Below, piece by piece: positions 45,632 through 52,770 of a stretch of DNA of 64,000 nt. Each line of letters starts with the position of its first letter. The stretch's first letter is position 1. The position numbers were made by a program, and so were the translations under genes. The stretch comes from Streptomyces phaeoluteigriseus (GTDB taxonomy: Bacteria; Actinomycetota; Actinomycetes; Streptomycetales; Streptomycetaceae): the NCBI RefSeq assembly GCF_001896135.2, contig NZ_MPOH02000016.1, positions 523,010-587,009 on the forward strand, given 5' to 3'. The notes beneath the pieces are model-generated. The model saw only the letters and a program-made list of their open reading frames with translations. It did no database searches and was not told where the DNA came from.

Positions 45632-46512
45632 CCACGACTGTGCAGAGCGCGCCGGACATCCACCGGGTGGGCGTCGTCGGCTGCGGCCAGATGGGCGCCG
45701 GCATCGCCGAGATCTGCGCGAAGGCCGGCCTGGACGTGACCGTGGTGGTCTCGCGGCCGGAGTCCGTCGCCCCGGGACGTCGGCGCATCGAGGCGTCGCT
45801 CGACCGCGCGGTGGACAAGGAGAAGCTGACCGTGCAGCAACGGGACGCCGCCCTGGCCCGCATCACCCTGACGGCGGACCTCGACGAGCTGGCCGACCGG
45901 CAGTTCGTCATCGAGTCCATCCGCGAGGACGAGAGCGCCAAGGTCGAGCTGTTCGCCCGCCTGGACGCGATCGTCAAGGATCCGGAGGCGATCCTGGCCT
46001 CCAACACCTCTTCCCTGCCCATCATGCGGCTGGGCCGTTCCACCGGTCGCCCCCAACGGGTGGTGGGAGTCCACTTCTTCAGCCCCGTGCCGGTGCTGCC
46101 GCTGGTGGAGCTGACGGGGTCGCTGCTGACCGACGAGGAGGTCCGCGACCGCACCGAGCGCTTCGTGACGGACGTGCTCGGCAAGCAGGTGATCCGTACC
46201 GAGGACCGGGCCGGGTTCGTCGTCAACGCCCTGCTGATCCCGTATCTGCTGGCCGCCGTCCGCATGGTGGAGTCGGGATTCGCCACGGCCGAGGTCATCG
46301 ACCAGGCCATGCGGCTGGGCTGCTCCCACCCCATGGGCCCGCTGCGGCTCGCGGACCTCATCGGGCTGGATGTCGTCGCCTCGATCGCGGACTCGCTGTA
46401 CGAGGAGTTCAAGGAACCGCTGTACGCACCGCCGTCGCTGCTCGTGCGCATGGTCGAGGGCGGCATGCTCGGGCGCAAGACGGCGCACGGCTTCTACTCG
46501 TATGCCGACTGA
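45628..46512 (+). CDS. 3-hydroxyacyl-CoA dehydrogenase (HBDH-like)
   Basis: 294 aa. VGVVGCGQMGAGIAEICAKA is the NAD(P) motif. The catalytic pair appears as His in GVHFFSPVPVLPLVEL and Glu in TEDRAGFVVNALLIPYL; FASNTSSLPI-like ILASNTSSLPIMRLG contributes the active-site Asn/Ser. It reduces 3-ketoacyl-CoA between the KASIII and CCR steps. Overlaps the KASIII stop by 4 nt. Confidence 0.91.
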   Translation: MTTTVQSAPDIHRVGVVGCGQMGAGIAEICAKAGLDVTVVVSRPESVAPGRRRIEASLDRAVDKEKLTVQQRDAALARITLTADLDELADRQFVIESIREDESAKVELFARLDAIVKDPEAILASNTSSLPIMRLGRSTGRPQRVVGVHFFSPVPVLPLVELTGSLLTDEEVRDRTERFVTDVLGKQVIRTEDRAGFVVNALLIPYLLAAVRMVESGFATAEVIDQAMRLGCSHPMGPLRLADLIGLDVVASIADSLYEEFKEPLYAPPSLLVRMVEGGMLGRKTAHGFYSYAD

Positions 46513-46569
46513 CCGGGCCGGCGGTACCGGTCCTCACGTCCCTCGTCACAGTCTCCCGGAGGTTTCAGG

Positions 46570-47100
46570 ATGAGTTCCACGACCGCCTCGGAGGGCGCCG
46601 AGGCGCTCCGGGCGACACCGGCCGAGCTGCGCGAGGCCATGTCGCGGTTCGCGACCGGTGTCGTCGTGCTGAGCGTCGGCGGCGACCACATCCACGCGAT
46701 GACGGCCAACGCCTTCAGCTCCGTCTCCCTCACCCCGCCCACCGTGCTGTGCTGCGTGTCCCACAGCGCGGTGATGCACAAGGCGATCACGGCCGAGCGG
46801 CGTTTCGGTGTGTCGGTCCTCAGCGCGGACCACGAGGGCCTGGCACGTCATTTCGCGGACCGGAACCGGCCGCTGGGCGCCGAGCAGTTCGACGGCGTCG
46901 ACTGGGAGCCCGGCCCGCTGACGCGGGCACCGCTGCTGCGGGGCGCGCTGGCCTGGCTGGAGTGCGAGCTGTCCGAGTTCCACGACTCGGGGGACCACTC
47001 GATATTCATCGGGGACGTGGCCGGCGCGAGCAGCGGATCGACCGGGGCCGGACTGCTCTTCTTCGGTGGCCGGTTCGAGCACACCGTGTCCCGTCACTGA
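46570..47100 (+). CDS. Flavin reductase (HpaC/ActVB-like)
   Basis: 176 aa. LREAMSRFATGVVVLSVGGD, then AMTANAFSSVSLTPPTVLCC, the FMN-binding Ser/Thr-rich loop, and GSTGAGLLFFGGRFEHTV at the C-terminus. It supplies FMNH2 or FADH2 by diffusion to two-component monooxygenases. It is the only such reductase in the window, whereas three ActVA5-like partners are present, so it probably serves all three. 57 nt after the hydroxyacyl-CoA dehydrogenase in the same operon. Confidence 0.88.
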   Translation: MSSTTASEGAEALRATPAELREAMSRFATGVVVLSVGGDHIHAMTANAFSSVSLTPPTVLCCVSHSAVMHKAITAERRFGVSVLSADHEGLARHFADRNRPLGAEQFDGVDWEPGPLTRAPLLRGALAWLECELSEFHDSGDHSIFIGDVAGASSGSTGAGLLFFGGRFEHTVSRH

Positions 47101-47127
47101 GTGACCGTCGCGGGGGGATGAGCAGCC

Positions 47128-47748
47128 ATGCCTACCGGAACCGAAGCCGGGGACAGCCTCGGCATGGTGGACGCGGCCGCCGCGGGGCGCTGGTTCTCCG
47201 AGGCCCTCACCGAGGGGTTGGCGCGGGCGACGGCACAACGCGACCACACCGCGGCCGACCACACCGAGACCGACCGCCGGCCCGCCGGGCGTACCGCCCC
47301 CGGCCGCCTTCCCGCCGACGGCCCCGACCCGCGGCGCACCGTCATCGACCCCCTGCCCGCCGGCCAAGGAGGGCCGCACACGAAGTCGGCCATCCCCTTC
47401 GCGACCGCCGTGCTGACTGCTTTCGAGGCGTCTCTCGCCCGCGCGCTCACCACGGCGGAACGCCGTGACGGCACCCTGCGCCGGGCCCTCTCCCACGAGG
47501 CCCGCAGGGTGCTGCTCGGCGCGCTCGACGCCGGGCGGGGCACGGCGGGGCGCTCCGCCGTCCGAGGCGGCCGTACGAAACTGTCGGCCCGGCACCGGGC
47601 GCTGGTGTCGGCGCTGGTCCTGGAATGTCTGGTCCTCGTCCTCGCCGAACGCCCGCACCCGACGGACGCCCCCGAGCACCTTCACTCCCTGGCACGCGAA
47701 CTGGGCCGGTCCACGCGCGCGGCGCTGACGGGCAGCGGTCGTTCCTGA
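47128..47748 (+). CDS. Unrecognised all-helical protein of the extender/flavin operon
   Basis: 206 aa, GGGGGGATGAG before the ATG. Not recognised. It has three parts: a short helical N-terminus (AAAGRWFSEALTEGLARATA), a Pro/Arg/Thr-rich low-complexity linker (about residues 38-82) and a helical C-terminal half (IPFATAVLTAFEASLARALT; ALVSALVLECLVLVLAERP). No signal peptide or enzyme motif. Last gene of the rightward operon beginning at 42403. Could be a scaffold or small regulator. Confidence 0.6.
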   Translation: MPTGTEAGDSLGMVDAAAAGRWFSEALTEGLARATAQRDHTAADHTETDRRPAGRTAPGRLPADGPDPRRTVIDPLPAGQGGPHTKSAIPFATAVLTAFEASLARALTTAERRDGTLRRALSHEARRVLLGALDAGRGTAGRSAVRGGRTKLSARHRALVSALVLECLVLVLAERPHPTDAPEHLHSLARELGRSTRAALTGSGRS

Positions 47749-47764
47749 GCCGGGGTGTCCCTCG

Positions 47765-47818
47765 ATTACCTGGCCGTTACCGCGCGATGGCAGTGGCCGA
47801 ATTCCTCACCCGTAGGGT
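47765..47818 (+). promoter_or_regulatory. SARP-type promoter upstream of amine oxidase 2
   Basis: Three heptamers on an 11-bp period: ATTACCT (47765-47771), GTTACCG (47776-47782), ATGGCAG (47787-47793), then exactly 19 nt, then TAGGGT (47813-47818). It gives amine oxidase 2 a leader of roughly 465 nt. Confidence 0.75.
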
Positions 47819-48291
47819 GGATTTCGGATCCTGCGGCGCGATGCGAGCCGGCGGGGTCGGCCCGTGTTCCCGCGCCCACCGGTGACGGACCGCGCACGGG
47901 CACCAACGGGGGAATCGAAGGGAGACAGGACAGCCATGGTCTCGAACTGCACGCCACGGGCTGCGATCCAGCACCTCTGACAGCCCGCGCGGGCGGCGCG
48001 TCGCCGCCGCCCGGCCCAACGGTCCGTGTCCGACGCGCCGTTCGCCATGGCCGGAGCCCCGCCCTGCGCGGGTGGGGGCCGTCGCGACGTGTCCCGTACG
48101 GCCGGCCTTCGCGCGTCCGTCCCACGGTCCCCGCCCCGGTGACGCGCAACGTGCTGACGCGGATACCTCCCCCGCACGCGCGATGCCCCACACAGGTGCA
48201 TCCGGCCGCGCCTCGCGTCGGGACACCCGTCGTCCACACAGCTCGCCACCTCTCCCCGTCGTCCTGGAACGGGGTCGTCAAGGAAGGCACC
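47819..48291 (+). other. Long leader region before amine oxidase 2
   Basis: 473 nt without a supported gene. Reading frames here are Arg/Pro/Thr-rich and lack ribosome-binding sites. A transcript from the SARP-type promoter would carry this as an untranslated leader; no recognisable riboswitch was found. Confidence 0.45.
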
Positions 48292-49728
48292 ATGAACGCT
48301 GCAGACAAGCTTCCCGGTTCCGGACCGAGGCATGCGGCCTCGCGCCGAACGATTCTCAAAGCCACCGGGGCCACCGCACTGGCGGCCGGAGTCGGTGCCG
48401 TCACGCTGAACACCGCCCGTGCCGACGGTCCCGAGGACGCGCCCACCGACGTCGTCGTCATCGGCGCGGGTTTCGCGGGTGCCACCGCCGCCCGGGAACT
48501 CACGGCCGGGGGACTGAGCGTGCGGGTCCTGGAGGCCCGTGACCGCATCGGCGGCCGCGTGTGGACCTCCTCGTTCGCCGGCGAGCAGGTCGAGATGGGC
48601 GGAACCTGGCTGGATCGCAAGCAGAAACACGTCTGGGCGGAGGTGGAGCGCTACGGCATGCGCATCGTCTCGGACGCCGCGCCGACCCGTGCCTTCGTGC
48701 CCGCGGCGAGCGGCTTTCGTGAGATGTCCCCCGCCGAGGTGTACGCCCGCCAGTCGGAACTGATCACGCCGTTCTTCGAAGGCTCGCGCGACTACTTCCC
48801 CCGCCCCTACGAGCCGCTCCACCGCGCGGACCTGGTGCGTCCGGTCGACGCCCTGTCGATGCGCGACCGGCTCGACCAGCTGCGGTACAGCGCGGACGAC
48901 GAGCTGCTGGTCAGCAACACCGTCGGCGGGCTGACCGGTTCGGCGTCGACGGTCGGTCTCGCGTGCGTAGCCCACTGGTGGTCCCTGTCCGGCTGGAGCT
49001 TCGACGGCTACATGAGCGTGAACACCGACCGCCCGGAAGCGGGGTCGACCGCCCTGGTCAAGGCGATCCTCGACGACTCCGGGGTCACGCCGGTGCTCCG
49101 CTCGCCGGTGGCGTCCGTCACGGACGACGGCCGCAAGGTGAAGGTGACCACGCGTGCCGGCAAGACGTACACCGCCCGTGCCGTGGTCGTCGCCGTGCCC
49201 GTGAACACGTGGAACACCATCGCCTTCGCCCCGGGGCTGCCCGCCGAGTACACCAGGCTGTCCACGGACGGCCTGGGTGTACGGACCTCGCAGAAGTTCC
49301 TCATGCACGTGCGGGGCGCGGACCTCGGCCGCTTCTACGTGGAGGGCCCGGCAGGCGCGCCTCTGCTGAACGTGGTGCCCTTCAAGGAACGCGCGGACGG
49401 CAACATCATGGTCGGCTTCTCGGCCAGTCCCACCTTCGACCCGACCGACACCTCGGCCGTGCAGGCCGAGTTGCGCAAGGTCGTGCCCGGCATCGAGGTC
49501 GTGGCGGTGAAAGCACAGCACTGGGGCCGTGACCCGTACTCCCGTGGCGGCTGGGCGGTACGGCGGCCCGGGGTGCTGACCGGTCCGCTCAGGTCGGTCC
49601 AGCAGCCCCGGGGCCGGGTGGCGTTCGCCACCGGCGACATAGCCGACGGCTGGCACGGGTTCATGGACGGTGCCATCGAGACCGGATTCACCGCGGCGGC
49701 CCAGGTGGCCGAAATCCTCGGCGGGTGA
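48292..49728 (+). CDS. Tat-exported FAD-dependent amine oxidase 2
   Basis: 478 aa from the ATG at 48292 (AAGGAAGG upstream). The Tat signal is ASRRTILKATGATALAAGVG with cleavage near TARA. FAD motif VVVIGAGFAGATAARELTAG and EARDRIGGRVW; C-terminal segment FATGDIADGWHGFMDGAIET. Strongly paralogous to amine oxidase 1, including shared landmarks YFPRPYEPLHRADL versus YFERPYEPLHRRDL. Substrate unknown; both should act outside the cytoplasm or at the membrane on a secreted amine-containing product. Alone in its transcription unit. Confidence 0.86.
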   Translation: MNAADKLPGSGPRHAASRRTILKATGATALAAGVGAVTLNTARADGPEDAPTDVVVIGAGFAGATAARELTAGGLSVRVLEARDRIGGRVWTSSFAGEQVEMGGTWLDRKQKHVWAEVERYGMRIVSDAAPTRAFVPAASGFREMSPAEVYARQSELITPFFEGSRDYFPRPYEPLHRADLVRPVDALSMRDRLDQLRYSADDELLVSNTVGGLTGSASTVGLACVAHWWSLSGWSFDGYMSVNTDRPEAGSTALVKAILDDSGVTPVLRSPVASVTDDGRKVKVTTRAGKTYTARAVVVAVPVNTWNTIAFAPGLPAEYTRLSTDGLGVRTSQKFLMHVRGADLGRFYVEGPAGAPLLNVVPFKERADGNIMVGFSASPTFDPTDTSAVQAELRKVVPGIEVVAVKAQHWGRDPYSRGGWAVRRPGVLTGPLRSVQQPRGRVAFATGDIADGWHGFMDGAIETGFTAAAQVAEILGG

Positions 49729-49769
49729 TCCGGGGCCGGTGCCGCCCTGACGGGCGGGCGGCCCCTCTG

Positions 49770-49812
49770 ATTACCGACGCGTGACTGTGCCCTGGGCCGT
49801 GCGCCCTAGCGT
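49770..49812 (+). promoter_or_regulatory. SARP-type promoter of the P450-ferredoxin operon
   Basis: ATTACCG (49770-49776), ACGC, GTGACTG (49781-49787), exactly 19 nt, TAGCGT (49807-49812). The closest match to the consensus. 61 nt before the P450 start. Confidence 0.8.
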
Positions 49813-49873
49813 GTTCACTGATTTTCGGTCGGCCCAGGCACATGTGTCCCCAACCCAGGCGAGAGGCTATTCC

Positions 49874-51097
49874 ATGACGGCACCAGCACCGCCCACCGAA
49901 CTGTTCGGGTACGACTACTACCAGAACCCGTATCCCACTCTGGAATGGCTTCGCGAGAATTCTCCGATGCACCCGTTCCGCTTTCCCGTCGGGGACATTC
50001 CGCTCTGGATCGCCACGCGCTTCGACGATGTGCAGCAGCTCCTGGGCGACCCTCGGTTCAGCACCAACCCGGCCTGGGCGAGCAAGGAGTTCATCGACGG
50101 CGGAATGGCGGTGGGCAAGGGCACGGCGATCGAGCGGATCATCACGATGCTCGATCCGCCGGACCACACGCGCGTGCGCCGACTGGCGATGAGCACCTTC
50201 ACACCGCGGCGCATCGCGCAGTGGGAGGAGCCGACCCACGCGGTGGTCGAGGCGGAGCTGGACCGCCTGGAGAAGCAGGACCAGCCGGATGTCATGGACT
50301 ACGCGGGCGCGATCCCGGCGGCGCTGATGGGCAACATCCTCGGCTTCCCGCTCGACCGCTTCAACGAGATGATCCATGCCATCGAGCGCGCGTTCCACAC
50401 CGATCCGGAGGACGCGGACGCCAATCGCCTCGCGTTCGAGGAGATCGCGGAGTACGGCCGCGGACTCATCGCCCACAAGCGCCGCAACCCCTCGGACGAT
50501 CTGGCGTCCGCGCTGATCGAGGCCCGGGACGGCGAGGACCGGCTCGACGAGACCGAACTCGTCGCCATGATCGCCGTGTTGATCATGGCCGGCCTGGACA
50601 CCACCCGGAACCTGATCGGGACGTCCGTCCTCTCCCTGCTGGAACGGCCCGACCAGCGCAGGCTGCTCCTGGAGCGTCCCGAGCTCAAGGACACGGCGGT
50701 GGAGGAGTTCCTGCGCTTCAACGGCGGTGTCGCGGTGGGCTTCTTCCGCTTCGCCAAGGAGGACCTGGAGTTCGCGGGGGTGTCACTGCCCGCGGGCTCT
50801 CCGGTGATACCCGCGGTCGGGTCGGCCAACAGGGATCCGCGCCGCTGGCCGGACGCCGACCGGCTCGACATCACTCGTACCGGACCACGGCATGTGGGGC
50901 TCGGGCACGGCCTGCACAACTGTCTGGGAGCGGCGCTCGCCCGGCTGGAGGCGGCCGTCGCCATCCCCGCGATCATGCGGCGGTTTCCCCAGATGACCCT
51001 CGCGGTGCCCGTCGAGGAGCTGCGCTACGACGAGATGTGGCTGGTGCGCAGCATCAATTCGTTCCCGGTCCGTCTGCACGGCGACGGGAAGCGGTGA
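49874..51097 (+). CDS. Cytochrome P450 monooxygenase
   Basis: 407 aa. I-helix oxygen-binding motif IMAGLDTTRNLIG (AGxDTT), ExxR in VEEFLRF, and the heme-thiolate loop HVGLGHGLHNCLGAALAR with Cys about residue 355. The usual Phe at the start of the loop is Leu. CYP105/CYP107-like soluble bacterial enzyme. Its stop overlaps a possible GTG of the ferredoxin gene, and the pair would deliver two electrons for late hydroxylation or epoxidation of the polyketide. Confidence 0.93.
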   Translation: MTAPAPPTELFGYDYYQNPYPTLEWLRENSPMHPFRFPVGDIPLWIATRFDDVQQLLGDPRFSTNPAWASKEFIDGGMAVGKGTAIERIITMLDPPDHTRVRRLAMSTFTPRRIAQWEEPTHAVVEAELDRLEKQDQPDVMDYAGAIPAALMGNILGFPLDRFNEMIHAIERAFHTDPEDADANRLAFEEIAEYGRGLIAHKRRNPSDDLASALIEARDGEDRLDETELVAMIAVLIMAGLDTTRNLIGTSVLSLLERPDQRRLLLERPELKDTAVEEFLRFNGGVAVGFFRFAKEDLEFAGVSLPAGSPVIPAVGSANRDPRRWPDADRLDITRTGPRHVGLGHGLHNCLGAALARLEAAVAIPAIMRRFPQMTLAVPVEELRYDEMWLVRSINSFPVRLHGDGKR

Positions 51098-51123
51098 GCG
51101 ACCACCCTTCGGAAGGGGTATCT

Positions 51124-51327
51124 GTGGCGGTACTGCGAGTCGATCCGAAGGCGTGTGTGGCATCGGGGCTGTGCGCCGCCATGCATCCCGCTCTCTTCCG
51201 GCTCACCGAGGAGGGCCTGGGCGAGCCGGTGCGGGGCGACCTCACCGAGGCCGACGACGTCGAGTCCGCCGAGGACGTCGCCGCCTGCTGCCCGGGCGCT
51301 GCCGTCGCCGTGCTGGATTCGGCCTGA
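51124..51327 (+). CDS. [3Fe-4S] ferredoxin
   Basis: 67 aa from the GTG at 51124, preceded by GGAAGGGG; an in-frame GTG at 51094 overlaps the P450 stop and is the alternative. VDPKACVASGLCAAMHPALF and VAACCPGAAVAVLD give the C-x5-C...C-P ligands of a 3Fe-4S ferredoxin. Redox partner of the adjacent P450. Confidence 0.9.
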   Translation: MAVLRVDPKACVASGLCAAMHPALFRLTEEGLGEPVRGDLTEADDVESAEDVAACCPGAAVAVLDSA

Positions 51328-51339
51328 GTGACGACACGG

Positions 51340-51370
51340 GACGCCCGTACCACCGCCTGGTACGGGCGTC
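51340..51370. terminator. Terminator after the ferredoxin gene
   Basis: Perfect 13-bp stem (51340-51352 with 51358-51370), 5-nt loop, 12 nt past the ferredoxin stop. Confidence 0.85.
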
Positions 51371-51433
51371 TCGTCATGCCGCGCACGGCGGGTACGGGCG
51401 GATCCGGGGTGCCTCGCGGCGGGTGCACGGCAC

Positions 51434-51474
51434 ATGGGTCGGCCTCCACGACGCGGTGTCGTGGAGCGACCCAT
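51434..51474. terminator. Second hairpin, terminator of monooxygenase 3
   Basis: ATGGGTCG/CGACCCAT outside CTCCACGAC/GTCGTGGAG, about 20 nt downstream of the monooxygenase 3 stop on the minus strand. Confidence 0.8.
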
Positions 51475-51494
51475 CGCTGGTGCCCCGGCCGCTG

Positions 51495-52667
51495 TCAGAG
51501 GAACGGAGTGTTCGGCTCCAGTCCGAGCAGTACCCGCCCGTACACCTCCAGGTTGGCGTCGGGCGTCATCATGGCGTGCATCGAGATGCCCTGCACGTCG
51601 CGGAAGAACCGCTGGATGGGCAGGCTGCGCTGGATCGCCGAGGCTCCGCTGGCGGTGAACAGCGCGTGGGTGGCCTCCTTGGCCAGCTGTACCGCGTAGC
51701 CGCAGGTGCCCCGCAGGGTGGCCCGCTCCTCGGGGGTGAGTTTCTCCCCGGCGTCGGCACGCCGCTGGACGAGGTCGGCCTGGCCGGCGAGCAGTGCCCG
51801 TGCCGCGGCGATCCGGGCGGCGGCGGTGGCCACCTGGACCTGGGTGAGGGGGTGTTCGGCCTGGTCCAGCCACGGGGTGTAGGAGATCGGCCGGTGCACC
51901 CGCTCGAGGAACAGTTCGTAGGCGCCTTGGGCCATGCCGATCAGGGTGGCGGTGGACTCCGCCATCACGACGCTGATCAACCCGTAGTCCCGGCCCTCAC
52001 CGGGTCCGGTGGGGCTGCCGCCGCCCGTGGTGAAGGCTTCCTCCATGTCGACGACGCGGTGTTCGGGGACGAAGACGTCGGTGGCGACGGTCGTCGAACT
52101 GCCGGTGCCGGCGGCCGCCATGGTGTGCCAGTCGTCCTCGAGGACGAGGTCGTCGATCGGCAGCACCGTCAGGGCCTGGCGCACCGAACCGTCGGGCAGT
52201 TGGAGGTTGGTGGCGGCCAGGTTCCAGTCGGCGCCGCGACAGCCGGTGGTGAACCTCCAGCGGCCGTTGAGGACGTAACCGCCCTCGGCCGGCACCAGCG
52301 TGCCGGACGGGGTGAAGCCGCCGGAGACCCGGGCGCTGCCGCCGGCGTACACCTCCTGCTGTGCCTGTTCGGAGAAGAGCCGGATCATCCAGGCTCCGGT
52401 GATCCAGCCCTCGCACACCCAGCCGGTGGATCCGCAGCCACGGGAAATCTCGAGGAGCAGGTCTATCTGCTGGGGTACGGAGAATTCGAGGCCGCCGAAC
52501 CGCTTGGGTACACCGGTCCTGAAAACACCCGCCTTGGCCAGGACTTCGACGTTCTCGTCGGCGATCCAGCGGCGGTCCTCACCGTCCTTTCCGTTTTCCC
52601 GGAGTGTCGGCACCACTGCCCGCACCGCGTCGAGGACGGACGCGGCTTCGATATCCGTACGGGTCAT
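51495..52667 (-). CDS. HsaA/ActVA5-like two-component flavin monooxygenase 3
   Basis: 390 aa from the ATG at 52667 (ACGAGGAGAC upstream; an open frame from 52691 is less likely). VLDAVRAVVPTLRENGKDGE, CGSTGWVCEGWITGAWMIRL, VSGGFTPSGTLVPAEGGYVL, GRWRFTTGCRGADWN and a C-terminus VYGRVLLGLEPNTPFL. 103 nt downstream of the PKS stop on the same strand, so it may be cotranscribed with the PKS or start from the heptamer pair at 52711. Likely hydroxylates the PKS product with flavin from the 46570 reductase. Confidence 0.83.
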   Translation of the reverse strand: MTRTDIEAASVLDAVRAVVPTLRENGKDGEDRRWIADENVEVLAKAGVFRTGVPKRFGGLEFSVPQQIDLLLEISRGCGSTGWVCEGWITGAWMIRLFSEQAQQEVYAGGSARVSGGFTPSGTLVPAEGGYVLNGRWRFTTGCRGADWNLAATNLQLPDGSVRQALTVLPIDDLVLEDDWHTMAAAGTGSSTTVATDVFVPEHRVVDMEEAFTTGGGSPTGPGEGRDYGLISVVMAESTATLIGMAQGAYELFLERVHRPISYTPWLDQAEHPLTQVQVATAAARIAAARALLAGQADLVQRRADAGEKLTPEERATLRGTCGYAVQLAKEATHALFTASGASAIQRSLPIQRFFRDVQGISMHAMMTPDANLEVYGRVLLGLEPNTPFL

Positions 52668-52710
52668 GCTGTCTCCTCGTTTCGATGGCACCCGTGAGTT
52701 TTCCGGGCGG

Positions 52711-52728
52711 CACTCACGGGGCGGTAAT
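52711..52728 (-). promoter_or_regulatory. SARP-like heptamer pair upstream of monooxygenase 3
   Basis: Minus strand ATTACCG (52728-52722), CCCC, GTGAGTG (52717-52711). The hexamer 19 nt on is GTGCCA, a poor -10, so this member is incomplete. Confidence 0.5.
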
Positions 52729-52770
52729 TCGGCGTACCGGTCCGTTCCGTGCTCCGCCGCCCGGCGGGCG

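Noticed and set aside
29093-52667. Amino-sugar nitrososynthases (KijD3/DnmZ type)
   Set aside because: The fold is shared and an aminosugar is made, but the CGSTGW and FNTGC motifs look HsaA/ActVA5-like. Phylogeny would be needed to revive this.
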